DNA of 64,000 nt from Curvibacter gracilis ATCC BAA-807 (lineage in GTDB: Bacteria; Pseudomonadota; Gammaproteobacteria; Burkholderiales; Burkholderiaceae_C), in the NCBI RefSeq assembly GCF_000518645.1, contig NZ_JADZ01000004.1:124001-188000 (forward strand), in the 5' to 3' direction. The position numbers were made by a program, and so were the translations under genes. The notes below the pieces were generated by a model. It was not told the DNA's origin. It did not search any database and saw nothing but the letters and a program-made list of their open reading frames with translations. Below, one piece after another: positions 39,095-47,260 of the stretch (within the stretch, counting starts at the first letter, position 1; each line of letters starts with the position of its first letter).

Positions 39095-40003
39095 ATGCAC
39101 CTCTCCACTGGCCAGACCCGGGCGCTCGCCGACCTCATGAAGCTGATCGCAGATGCCACCGACGGCGATGAGCTGCGCGCGCGCATGGCGCTGCCCCTGC
39201 TGGATCTGTTGCGTGCCGACACCTACGTGTCGATGGTGTGGGACGGCGGGCGGCAACGCTTTGATCGCGTCACCGCGCTCAACATGTCGGATGACAGTCT
39301 GCGTTCGTGGGACGAGCACTTCCGGTTCGTGGACCCGTTGACCTTCCCCATGATGCAGCGCCGCAAGCCGACCGTCGCCACCCAGGTCATGTGCCAGACC
39401 GACCTGTCTCGCACCGAGTTCTTCAACGACTTTCTGCTGCGCGACCGCATGTATTGGGGCGTCAATGTCTACTTTTATGACCAGGACCAATGCGTCGGCG
39501 ACGTGCGCATCTGGCGCAACCGGGAGCGTGGAAACTTCGACACCAGTGAGTTGAGCATTCTTCGGATGGTGGAGCCCGCCATCACCGCCGCGCTGAGTCG
39601 TCTGGGCCTCAAGGACCAGCCACCGACGCCGGACGACGGCGAATGTGCCGAAGCCACGCTGCAGCGGGAGGGACGCTTGAGCCGGCGTGAGGCGCAGGTG
39701 GCTTGGCTGGTGAGCTGCGGGTGTTCCGACAAGGAAATCCAGCGGCGGCTCGGGCTGGAGTATCCGACCGTCCGTTTCCATCTGGCCAATGCCTTCAAGA
39801 AACTGCGCGTGGCAAACCGGGCCGCGCTGGTGGGCCGGGTCCGCTCGCTGCTGGCGCATCAGCCAGTGGGGGCTGCTGCCATTGAGGGCTCGGTCGAGCC
39901 GATGACCAGCGTGTCACCAGGGATGCGTTTGGGCGCTCAGGCTGCTGGCTTTACAGCCCCAATTCCAGCGCCAGCAACTCATCCACTGTCTGGCGGCGCC
40001 TGA
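39095..40003 (+). CDS. LuxR-family transcriptional regulator
   Basis: 302 residues from ATG 39095 (a TTG at 39083 is also open). An N-terminal sensory region of about 180 residues without a receiver aspartate pattern is followed by a LuxR/GerE helix-turn-helix: LSRREAQVAWLVSCGCSDKEIQRRLGLEYPTVRFHLANAFKKLRVANR (about 205-250). It is a one-component regulator, divergent from the amidase-importer operon and most likely its activator. Its last 53 bases overlap the convergent lysA gene tail to tail. Confidence 0.88.
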   Translation: MHLSTGQTRALADLMKLIADATDGDELRARMALPLLDLLRADTYVSMVWDGGRQRFDRVTALNMSDDSLRSWDEHFRFVDPLTFPMMQRRKPTVATQVMCQTDLSRTEFFNDFLLRDRMYWGVNVYFYDQDQCVGDVRIWRNRERGNFDTSELSILRMVEPAITAALSRLGLKDQPPTPDDGECAEATLQREGRLSRREAQVAWLVSCGCSDKEIQRRLGLEYPTVRFHLANAFKKLRVANRAALVGRVRSLLAHQPVGAAAIEGSVEPMTSVSPGMRLGAQAAGFTAPIPAPATHPLSGGA

Positions 40004-41195
40004 TCAGGCGGGGCTCTGCGCCGTTGACAAGCACTTCGGCAACCAGCGGGCGGGTGTTGTAGTTGGATGACATGGATGCGCCGTAGGCCCCGGTGTCGTG
40101 TATCACCAGCAGGTCACCCACCTCCGCCGCCGGCAGGTCGCGAGGCAATACGACGCCGCCATCGCCCTGAGTGAACACGTCGCCCGACTCGCACAGCGGG
40201 CCAGCCACCACCGTGGGTTGGCTGGGGCCATGGCTGCCATCCCGGCGCAGCACGCTGATGGCATGGAAACTGCCATACATGGAGGGGCGCATCAGTTCGT
40301 TGAGCCCCATGTCCACCAACACAAAGTGATTGTTGCCCGCCTTTTTGGTGGCACACACTTCACCCAGCAGCACGCCTGATTCGGCCACCAGGAAGCGGCC
40401 AGGCTCAATTTCCAGCCCCAGCGCATGGCCGACGAGGGTCTCGGCGTGCTGACGCGCCCTGTCCCATATGCCGTGGTAATGCTGCGTGTCGATCACGGGA
40501 TCGCCTTCGCGATAGGGGACGGACAGCCCACCGCCGGCCGAGATCGCACGCAGGTCATGCCCTTGGGAGTGCACCTGTCGCACCAAGTCCACCATGACGT
40601 CACACACCTTGGACAGGTGGCTGTAGTCCACGCCCGAGCCAATGTGCATGTGCAGACCCGCCAGCGTCAGACCCTGCTCACGAATGGTTTGCAGTGCCAA
40701 TGTCACATCGGTGTGCCAAATGCCGTGCTTGCTGTGCTCGCCGCCTGTGTTGGTCTTGTTGCTATGACCATGGCCAAAGCCGGGGTTGATGCGCAGCCAC
40801 ACCGAGTGCCCTTTGGACCGACGCCCCAACTGGTGCAGCATATCGATGGAGCCCGCGTTGACGGGAATGCCGTGCTCTACCACGCAGTCGAGCGTGGCGG
40901 CATCGAACAAGTCGGCAGTGAACACGATCTCTGAGCGCTCACCGCCTGCCTTGAACCCCGCAGCCAGGGCCCGCAGAATTTCGCCGCGTGAAACCGCATC
41001 GACCTTGACGCCTTGCCCGCGCATCAGCTTCAGGATGTGGATGTTGGAGCAGGCCTTTTGTGCATACCGCACCGTGTCGAAGTTGGAAAGCTGGGCAATG
41101 CGCTGGCCGATGGTGGCGGCGTCATACACCCAAAGCGGTGTACCGAACTGCTTGGCCAGTGACCACAACTGGGCGGGGGTAAAGAGAGCGGACAT
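39951..41195 (-). CDS. lysA: Diaminopimelate decarboxylase
   Basis: 414 residues, the family length. It catalyses the last step of lysine synthesis, meso-diaminopimelate to L-lysine. The PLP lysine is in VRYAQKACSN near residue 45; GEHSKHGI, GGGLSVPY and EPGRFLVAESG are PLP- and substrate-binding segments, and CESGDVF the catalytic cysteine region. ATG 41195 (MSALFTPAQLW) is chosen over 41237, which adds a hydrophobic, unlikely lead. It is divergent from a LysR regulator, the arrangement known for lysA/lysR in Escherichia coli. Confidence 0.95.
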   Translation of the reverse strand: MSALFTPAQLWSLAKQFGTPLWVYDAATIGQRIAQLSNFDTVRYAQKACSNIHILKLMRGQGVKVDAVSRGEILRALAAGFKAGGERSEIVFTADLFDAATLDCVVEHGIPVNAGSIDMLHQLGRRSKGHSVWLRINPGFGHGHSNKTNTGGEHSKHGIWHTDVTLALQTIREQGLTLAGLHMHIGSGVDYSHLSKVCDVMVDLVRQVHSQGHDLRAISAGGGLSVPYREGDPVIDTQHYHGIWDRARQHAETLVGHALGLEIEPGRFLVAESGVLLGEVCATKKAGNNHFVLVDMGLNELMRPSMYGSFHAISVLRRDGSHGPSQPTVVAGPLCESGDVFTQGDGGVVLPRDLPAAEVGDLLVIHDTGAYGASMSSNYNTRPLVAEVLVNGAEPRLIRRRQTVDELLALELGL

Positions 41196-41296
41196 GTGGG
41201 GCTTCAAAAAGAATGAGAAACAGAAAAAGGACGCCATGGCCTGCTGTCAAGGCGAGGCACCGCTGAAATTCTGTCGAAGCGGGACTATTCGGTCCA

Positions 41297-41312
41297 ATGG
41301 ATATTTGTCCAT
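41297..41312. promoter_or_regulatory. Dyad in the lysA/lysR gap
   Basis: ATGGA (41297-41301) and TCCAT (41308-41312) are perfect arms with a 6-base spacer in an AT-rich stretch, 30 bases before the lysR start. The format suits a LysR operator; inferred. Confidence 0.45.
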
Positions 41313-41341
41313 CAGGCATTCACATTCGATATGCTCTTGGC

Positions 41342-42322
41342 ATGATCCAGCCCTCCAGCAACGACCTGCCCAGCACCCGCAGCGCCCTCATCACCCACCG
41401 ACACATCGAAGTCTTTCGTGCGGTGATGACCGCTGGCAGCGTGACCCATGCTGCCGCTTTGCTCAGCAGTTCTCAGCCCACAGTCAGCCGCGAATTGGCA
41501 CGACTTGAGCACTTGCTGGCCTACCCACTGTTTGAACGCTCGCAGGGCCGTCTGCGCCCCAATGCCCGCGCTCTGGCGCTGTGGGACGAAGTGCAAGTCT
41601 CATGGCGGGGGCTGGAGCGCGTCGTGGAGCGGGCCGTGGCCCTGGGGCAATCGCAGGAGGCACAGCTTTCGGTGCTGTGCCTGCCGGCCCTCGCCCATGC
41701 TTTGTTACCTGGCGCCATGGCCCGGCTGCTTCAGGCGCAGCCCCATCTGCGTGTGTCCATCACCCCGCAAGAGTCTCCGTTGCTGGAGGAATGGATGAGC
41801 GCCCAGCGCTTTGACCTGGGCCTGAGCGAGCAGCCCGGTACGCCGGTGGGTGTGCAGGCCCTTCCGCTGCTGACGCTGGATGAAGTGGCTGTGTTGCCAG
41901 CCGGGCATCCGCTGGCTGCGCAAGCGGTACTGCGTTTGCAGGACTTTGCAGGCCAGCAGTTCATCAGTCTGGCTGCCGATGACCCTTACGGCCGTCAAAT
42001 AGACCAGCTTTTTGCCGAGGAAGGCGTGGTGCGCCAATTGCACCTGCAAACCCACAGTGCAGTGGCTGTGTGCGCCATGGTGCAGCAAGGTCTGGGGCTG
42101 GCCATCGTCAACCCCTTCACCGCCCTGGCCATGGCGGGGTCGGGGCTTGTGTTGCGCAGGCTGGCGTTCTCCATCCCCTTCAGCATCACCCTGTTGCGCC
42201 CCTTGTACCGACCGGCCATGTCAGAAACCCAGGCCCTGGTGCAGTGCCTGCAGGCGCAGGCTCAGGAGGTGACCGCCGCGCTGCACCGATTGCTTGAGCC
42301 GTCATCCGCTGTTCCCCACTGA
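41342..42322 (+). CDS. lysR: LysR-family regulator of lysA
   Basis: 326 residues from ATG 41342. The helix-turn-helix is VTHAAALLSSSQPTVSRELARLEHLL; the effector domain follows. In Escherichia coli LysR activates divergent lysA when diaminopimelate accumulates; the same gene pair and orientation here, with a dyad between, support this assignment. The in-frame extension to 41297 would run through the operator and is not used. Confidence 0.88.
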   Translation: MIQPSSNDLPSTRSALITHRHIEVFRAVMTAGSVTHAAALLSSSQPTVSRELARLEHLLAYPLFERSQGRLRPNARALALWDEVQVSWRGLERVVERAVALGQSQEAQLSVLCLPALAHALLPGAMARLLQAQPHLRVSITPQESPLLEEWMSAQRFDLGLSEQPGTPVGVQALPLLTLDEVAVLPAGHPLAAQAVLRLQDFAGQQFISLAADDPYGRQIDQLFAEEGVVRQLHLQTHSAVAVCAMVQQGLGLAIVNPFTALAMAGSGLVLRRLAFSIPFSITLLRPLYRPAMSETQALVQCLQAQAQEVTAALHRLLEPSSAVPH

Positions 42323-42415
42323 ACGCGCCTGAAAAGAATCCGGTGCCCGGTCTGCCTGGGTCAGTGGCGGCGCCATTGTTCCGTATGAGCAACAAAGAGG
42401 CGCTCAATACGCTAT

Positions 42416-42430
42416 TCCATAAAATATGGA
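42416..42430. promoter_or_regulatory. Dyad upstream of the pirin gene
   Basis: TCCATA (42416-42421) and TATGGA (42425-42430) are perfect 6-bp arms with a 3-base spacer in an AT-rich patch, 54 bases before the pirin start. A second, looser dyad TTGTT/AACAA is at 42376-42395. The LysR gene at 43871 in the same operon is a candidate binder. Confidence 0.4.
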
Positions 42431-42483
42431 GCAACAATAAAGTCAGGTCTTCGATTCAACCCTTCACCACCGAAAGGCCCACC

Positions 42484-43368
42484 ATGTCCTCCAGCACTGT
42501 TCAGATCACCCCGGTCACCCAATCGCGCAGCGTCGAGCAACTGGTGCGCGGCCAGGCCACCTCGGATGGGGCGGGCGTCAAGCTCAGCCGGGTGCTGACC
42601 CAGCCGCTGCAGCACCGGCTCGACCCCTTCCTGATGCTCGATGCCTTTGGCAGCGACAACCCCAACGACTACATCGCCGGCTTCCCCGACCACCCGCACC
42701 GCGGCTTTGAAACGGTCACCTACATGATCGCCGGCCGCATGCTGCACCGCGACAGCGCCGGCCATGAAGGCCTGCTGCAAAACGGTGGCGTGCAGTGGAT
42801 GACGGCCGGCAAGGGCGTGATCCACTCCGAGATCCCGCAGCAGGAAGAGGGCGTGATGGAGGGCTTTCAGCTCTGGCTCAACCTGCACAGCAGCGAAAAG
42901 ATGAACACCCCCTGGTACCGCGATTTCCAGGCCGCCGACCTGCCGCACTTCGTCACCCCCGAAGGCGTGGCGGTGACCGTGATCGCGGGCAGCAGCCATG
43001 GTGTGCAAGGTGCCGTACAGCGCCCCATCACCCAGCCGCTGTACCTCGACCTGCACCTGCCTCAGGGCGCGCGCTTTGAGCAGGCTCTGCCGGCGCAGCA
43101 CAATGCCTTTGTGTATGTGTACCGGGGCGAGGTGGCGGTGGCCGGCCAGGCCGTGCCGCTGCAACGCATGGCCATTCTGCGCAACGAGGCCCAGGCCGAT
43201 GGCGTGGTCATCGAGGCCACGGCCGATGCCCGCGTGCTGCTGATTGCCGGCCAGCCCCTGAAGGAGCCCATCGTGCAGTACGGCCCCTTTGTGATGAACA
43301 GCAAGGAAGAGATCTACCAGGCCCTGAACGATTTCCGCGACGGCCGCCTGGGTGAGGAAGCGGCTTGA
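42484..43368 (+). CDS. Pirin family protein
   Basis: 294 residues from ATG 42484 with GAAAGG upstream. Pirin cupin features: DAFGSDNPNDYIAGFPDHPHRGFETVTYM holds the metal-binding His residues (near 57-62), with HRDSAGHEGLLQNGGVQWMTAGKGVIHSE following. Bacterial pirins include quercetinases and redox-responsive binding proteins. It is followed by an OsmC-family peroxide-resistance protein and a LysR gene, a known type of oxidative-stress group. Upstream extension to 42343 covers an operator-like dyad and is rejected. Confidence 0.92.
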   Translation: MSSSTVQITPVTQSRSVEQLVRGQATSDGAGVKLSRVLTQPLQHRLDPFLMLDAFGSDNPNDYIAGFPDHPHRGFETVTYMIAGRMLHRDSAGHEGLLQNGGVQWMTAGKGVIHSEIPQQEEGVMEGFQLWLNLHSSEKMNTPWYRDFQAADLPHFVTPEGVAVTVIAGSSHGVQGAVQRPITQPLYLDLHLPQGARFEQALPAQHNAFVYVYRGEVAVAGQAVPLQRMAILRNEAQADGVVIEATADARVLLIAGQPLKEPIVQYGPFVMNSKEEIYQALNDFRDGRLGEEAA

Positions 43369-43434
43369 GGCCGCCTGAAGCCGCCTGAAGCAGCACCACA
43401 GCAGCCCATTTTCTGAACCGAACGGAGACCCGCC

Positions 43435-43848
43435 ATGACCATCGAAGCCACCCTGCAGCGTGCCAACGGCGCGCTCACCACCCTCAGCAACGGCCGCCAC
43501 GTGTGGAACTCGGACATCGACAAGACCCTGGGCTCGCAAGACCGGGCGCCCGATCCGCATGACCTGCTCGACTCGGCCCTGGCCGCCTGCACCACGCTGA
43601 CGCTGGAGCTGTACATCCGCCGCCGGCAGCTGGCGGTGACGGCCCTGCGGGTCACGGTCGATCATGTGGAAGACAAGGCCGCCGATGGCCGCGTGCGTTA
43701 TCAGCTGCAGCGGCGCATCGCCATCGAAGGCACGCTGACGGATGCCGATCGCCAGCGCCTGCTCGAGATCGCCGACAAATGCCCCATCCACCGCCTGCTC
43801 AGTGGCGAGATCCACATCGAGTCGGCGCTCGTTGCCACCGCGGGCTGA
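43435..43848 (+). CDS. OsmC family peroxiredoxin-like protein
   Basis: 137 residues. Two conserved cysteines sit in family positions, LAACTTLTLELY (about 52) and KCPIHRLL (about 116). OsmC/Ohr proteins reduce organic hydroperoxides using these thiols in the cytosol. An ACGGAG site precedes the ATG. It lies 66 bp after pirin and 22 bp before the LysR gene on the same strand, so the three are probably cotranscribed. No other assignment is as likely. Confidence 0.9.
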   Translation: MTIEATLQRANGALTTLSNGRHVWNSDIDKTLGSQDRAPDPHDLLDSALAACTTLTLELYIRRRQLAVTALRVTVDHVEDKAADGRVRYQLQRRIAIEGTLTDADRQRLLEIADKCPIHRLLSGEIHIESALVATAG

Positions 43849-43870
43849 GGCCTGCCCCCGCGCGCCGCCG

Positions 43871-44770
43871 ATGGAATCCCTCAACCCCAACGATCTGCTG
43901 ATCTACGCCCGGGTGGCCGAGGCGGGCAGCTTCAGCAAGGCGGCCGAGCGCCTGGGCCTGCCCAAGTCCTCGGTGTCGCGCCGCGTGGCCCACCTGGAAG
44001 AGCAACTGGGTGAGCGCCTGATGTCGCGCTCCACCCGACGCTCCACCTTCACCGAGTTCGGCCTGCAGCTGCTGGAGCATGCCCGCCAGGTGGCGGCCGA
44101 GGTCGACGCCGTCACCGCCCTGAGCGAACACCGCCAGCTGCAGCCCACGGGGCGGCTGCGCGTGTCCATGCCCCCCGAGGTGGCCACACTGTTGCTGCGC
44201 GACATGCTGGCTGCCTTTGTGGCCCTGCACCCCGCCGTGACGCTGGAGCTGGACCTGTCGCCCCGCCGGGTCGACCTGGTGGGCGAGGGCTTTGACCTGG
44301 CCCTGCGCTTTGGCGAGCTGCAGGACGATGGCTCACTCACCGCGCGCCGCCTGGCCACGCTGTCGATCGGCCTGTACGCCGCACCGGCCTACCTGGCCGA
44401 GCATGGCGACCCCCAGACGCCTGAGGACCTGGCCCAGCACAAGAGCGTGCTGCTGCTCAAGCGCAACCTCGAGCCCGCCCGCTGGACGCTGCTGCATGGC
44501 GACACCCGCTGGGAAGGCGCCCCCCCGTGCAGCTTTGTGGCCAACGCCCCTGGCCTGCTGCTGGAGATGGCGGTGGGCGCCTGCGGCATCGTGGCCGTGC
44601 CCGACACCATGGCCCAGGCCCGTGTGCGAAGCGGTGAACTGCGCCGTGTGCTGAGCGCCTGGTGCCTGCCCCCCGAGCCCGCCTGGGCCGTGTTTCTGGG
44701 CCGGCGCCTGATGCCCAGCAAGACCCGGGCTTTCATCGAAATGCTGGAGGCGGCGCTTCAGCGCGGCTGA
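43871..44770 (+). CDS. LysR-family transcriptional regulator
   Basis: 299 residues from ATG 43871. MESLNPNDLLIYARVAEAGSFSKAAERLGLPKSSVSRRVAHLEEQLG is a classic LysR N-terminus of the CrgA/AaeR-like subgroup; STRRSTFTEFG is the linker start. It follows the OsmC gene by 22 bases and probably controls its own pirin-OsmC operon. Its final 13 bases overlap the convergent darcynin gene. Effector unknown; quinone or electrophile sensing is a reasonable guess from the neighbours. Confidence 0.9.
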   Translation: MESLNPNDLLIYARVAEAGSFSKAAERLGLPKSSVSRRVAHLEEQLGERLMSRSTRRSTFTEFGLQLLEHARQVAAEVDAVTALSEHRQLQPTGRLRVSMPPEVATLLLRDMLAAFVALHPAVTLELDLSPRRVDLVGEGFDLALRFGELQDDGSLTARRLATLSIGLYAAPAYLAEHGDPQTPEDLAQHKSVLLLKRNLEPARWTLLHGDTRWEGAPPCSFVANAPGLLLEMAVGACGIVAVPDTMAQARVRSGELRRVLSAWCLPPEPAWAVFLGRRLMPSKTRAFIEMLEAALQRG

Positions 44771-45117
44771 GAGACATCGGTCTGCGGGCCCTTGTGCTTT
44801 TCGTAGGCCCGGAACCCATCCTCCAAGGCCGGTACGATCTGCAACACCTCGAAATAGGGGGCATGGATGAGGGGCGTGTCGCGCAGACCCTCCATGAAGA
44901 AGTAATGTCGCATTGGATCGTCGGTCTCGATCATCATCACATCGCTGCAAAACGCACTGAAGGCCTCTGCGTCGAAGAAGCGCATCCGCAGGTGTTCGGG
45001 CTCGCCGAGCAGTGGCGTCAGGTGCTGCCGGGCCAGGCGGTCGCGCTCGCTGCGGCTCAGGCGCAACCACGCCGGGGTGGCGCGCAGGAAGATGAAGTAG
45101 GTGTAGGCAGGCGTCAT
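44758..45117 (-). CDS. Darcynin family protein
   Basis: 119 residues. MTPAYTYFIFLRATPAWLRLSR and the following HLTPLL, MRFFDAEAFSAFCSDVMMIETDD and HYFFMEGLRDTPL blocks match the darcynin family, a small group of proteobacterial proteins with a ferredoxin-like look (similar in plan to YciI and antibiotic-monooxygenase folds) and no known role. It is cytosolic, with no signal. It is divergent from a Crp/Fnr regulator across a gap containing a perfect 14-bp palindrome, so it is likely that regulator's target. Confidence 0.8.
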   Translation of the reverse strand: MTPAYTYFIFLRATPAWLRLSRSERDRLARQHLTPLLGEPEHLRMRFFDAEAFSAFCSDVMMIETDDPMRHYFFMEGLRDTPLIHAPYFEVLQIVPALEDGFRAYEKHKGPQTDVSQPR

Positions 45118-45243
45118 GATTCAAAGGTCCGTTGGTATGTGCCAGAAGTGGGGGGGGCGCTGGCGTCCGGCGCGATGCGGGTCTTGTGCCGCTGCGCTGG
45201 CCCCGAGGCCGCGCCACTGTAGGTCGCCCGCCCTTGGCCTGCA

Positions 45244-45257
45244 TTAACCCGGGTTAA
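45244..45257. promoter_or_regulatory. Perfect palindrome TTAACCCGGGTTAA, candidate Crp/Fnr box
   Basis: Fourteen bases, fully self-complementary, in the 5-4-5 layout of Crp/Fnr sites (TTAAC-4-GTTAA). It lies 18 bases before the GTG of the Crp/Fnr gene and 127 bases before the darcynin start. It is the only such site noticed in this gap; binding is inferred. Confidence 0.55.
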
Positions 45258-45274
45258 GCCCTGAAAGGACGTTT

Positions 45275-45865
45275 GTGCCGTCGTCGGTGTTCGAATCGCT
45301 GTTCCATCCGGCGCAAGGCACCCGCTTGCCCGAGTGGGATCAGGTGGCCGAAAGCCTGCACAGCCTCCGGGTGCCGGCCGGGCAGGTGGTCTTTGCGCAA
45401 GGGGTGGAGCACCCCCATGTGTACGCCGTGCGCTCTGGCCTGCTCAAGCTCTGCTACCTCAACGATGAAGGCGACGAGTGGGTCAAGTCTTTTGCCCATG
45501 AGGGCCGCTTTTTTGCGAGCCTGGCCGCCTTGCCCGCCGGTGGCCGCACCCATTTCATGGTCGAGGCCCTGGAGCCCAGTGTGCTGGAGCGCCTGCCTTA
45601 TGCGCTGCTGACCGATCTGGCCGATCGCCACCTGGCCTGGGCGCGCGTGCTGCAGGCCCTGACCCTGGTGTTCGCAGCCCGCAAGGAAGAGCGTGAACGC
45701 GAACTGCTCACCCTGAACCCCGAGCAGCGCTACCGGGCGTTCCGTGCGGCCCACCCCGAACTGGAAGCCCGCATCCCCCAGAAAGACCTGGCCCGCTACC
45801 TGGCCTTGACGCCGGTGGGCCTGAACCGCATCGTGATGCGGGTGCGGCGTAGCGAGGGCCGGTGA
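45275..45865 (+). CDS. Crp/Fnr-family transcriptional regulator
   Basis: 196 residues from GTG 45275, with AAAGGA upstream. The cyclic-nucleotide-like beta-roll (about 25-120, VPAGQVVFAQGVEHPHVYAVRSGLLKL) is followed by a short winged helix near the end (IPQKDLARYLALTPVGLNRIVMRVRR). No Fnr-type cysteine cluster is present. It is shorter than Crp (about 210). It is divergent from darcynin, with a perfect palindrome near its own start suggesting autoregulation. Confidence 0.88.
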   Translation: MPSSVFESLFHPAQGTRLPEWDQVAESLHSLRVPAGQVVFAQGVEHPHVYAVRSGLLKLCYLNDEGDEWVKSFAHEGRFFASLAALPAGGRTHFMVEALEPSVLERLPYALLTDLADRHLAWARVLQALTLVFAARKEERERELLTLNPEQRYRAFRAAHPELEARIPQKDLARYLALTPVGLNRIVMRVRRSEGR

Positions 45866-45897
45866 GCTGCGGTGACACCTACCCGTCGGGTCTGGGC

Positions 45898-47163
45898 TCA
45901 GCCCTGGCCTTGGGCCAGCGTAGCCACGGGCACGGTGCTCTGGCGGACCGCCAGCCTTACCGCCAGGGCCCCCAGCGCCGCCACCGTGGCCAGGCCCACC
46001 ACCCCCAGCCAGCCCCATTGGGCCAGGGCCAGGCTGCCCAGCCAGGCGCCGGTGGCCATGCCGACGAACATGCCCACGAACAGCAAGGCGTTGAGCCGGC
46101 TGCGCGCTGCAGGCTCCAGGCCATACACCAGGGTCTGGTGGGCGACCAGGGTGGCCTGCACGCCGAAGTCGAAGGCCACGGCACTCAGCACGATCAGCAC
46201 CAGTTGGCCTTGCGGCGGCAGCAGGGCGGCGCCCGCCATGCTGGCGAAGGCGAGGGCACTCAGGCCGGCACCCAGGCGGGTCACCAGCTCGGGGCCGCGA
46301 CGGTCCGAGATGCGGCCGGCCAGCGGTGCGGCCAGGGCACCGGCCACGCCCGCCAGGCCAAAGGCACCGGCCGCGCCGCTGCCCAGGTGGAAGGGCTCGG
46401 CATGCAGCATCACCGCCAGGGTCGACCAGAAGGCACTGAAGCCCACCGCCAGCAGGCCCTGGGCCAGCGCGGCGTGGCGCAGCCCCGGGTAGCGCTGCCA
46501 CAGCTGGCCCATCGAGCCGATCAGGGCGGTGTACGAGACCCGGGTGGTGGGGGCAAAGTCGGGCAGGCCGCGCCACAGTGCCACGGCCAGCACCGCCACC
46601 GAGGCCGCAGCCGCCCCGTACACGGCGCGCCAGCCCAGTTGCTCGGCCAGCAGGCCGCTCACCACCCGCGACAGCAGAATGCCCAGCAGCAGCCCGGTCA
46701 TCACCGTGCCCACCGCCTTGCCCCGGCTGGATTCGGGCGCCAGGATGGCGGCGGCCGGCACGATGTCCTGCGCCACCGTGGCTGACAGGCCGATCAACAG
46801 GCTGGCCAGCAGCAGCCAGGGCACCGAGGGGGCGAAGGCGCTCAGCAGCAAGGCGGCGGTCAGGGCCAGCGCCTTGGTCAGGATCAGGCGGCGCCGGTTC
46901 AGCCGGTCGCCCAGCGGCGCCAGCAACAGGATGCCCAGGGCATAGCCCAGTTGCGTCAGCGTGGGCACCAGGCCGATGCGGCTGGCGCTGGCCTGCAGGT
47001 CGGCGCCCAGCACGCCCAGAATCGGCTGGCTGTAGTAAAGCGAGGCCACGCTGAAGCCCGCGCCTGCGGCCAGCAAGGCCAGGTGTTTCTGGCTCAGCGC
47101 GGGCACCGCGGGTGCAGCGGGTGTCTGGCGTTCGGGTTCATGCACATTGGGTATGGAAGTCAT
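45898..47163 (-). CDS. MFS transporter, drug/metabolite exporter type
   Basis: 421 residues, twelve predicted spans. The family marker between spans 2 and 3 is LLAPLGDRLNRRRLILTKALAL, and a drug-efflux-like start (YYSQPILGVLGADLQASASRIGLVPT) is seen. It is an inner-membrane proton-driven exporter, probably of the YnfM/arabinose-efflux group. GGAGA precedes the ATG. It diverges from a LysR gene whose start codon lies in a dyad, so it is probably induced by that regulator's ligand. The substrate cannot be named. Confidence 0.9.
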   Translation of the reverse strand: MTSIPNVHEPERQTPAAPAVPALSQKHLALLAAGAGFSVASLYYSQPILGVLGADLQASASRIGLVPTLTQLGYALGILLLAPLGDRLNRRRLILTKALALTAALLLSAFAPSVPWLLLASLLIGLSATVAQDIVPAAAILAPESSRGKAVGTVMTGLLLGILLSRVVSGLLAEQLGWRAVYGAAAASVAVLAVALWRGLPDFAPTTRVSYTALIGSMGQLWQRYPGLRHAALAQGLLAVGFSAFWSTLAVMLHAEPFHLGSGAAGAFGLAGVAGALAAPLAGRISDRRGPELVTRLGAGLSALAFASMAGAALLPPQGQLVLIVLSAVAFDFGVQATLVAHQTLVYGLEPAARSRLNALLFVGMFVGMATGAWLGSLALAQWGWLGVVGLATVAALGALAVRLAVRQSTVPVATLAQGQG

Positions 47164-47245
47164 GGGTTTCTCCGGTCAGGATCGATGTGCTGAACTGTAG
47201 GGAAGCCCTTGCCGCCTTGGTAGTGTCCCGATTTGAACAATTGAT

Positions 47246-47260
47246 ATACGCTTGGCGTAT
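47246..47260. promoter_or_regulatory. Dyad overlapping the LysR start codon
   Basis: ATACGC (47246-47251) and GCGTAT (47255-47260) are perfect arms with a 3-base spacer, in T-N11-A format, typical of LysR operators. The right arm includes the first two bases of the LysR ATG, which suits autorepression. Confidence 0.5.

Noticed and set aside
42412-43890. Minus-strand open frame of 492 codons opposite pirin and OsmC
   Set aside because: Runs antisense through two clear genes and the intergenic gap; no family features.
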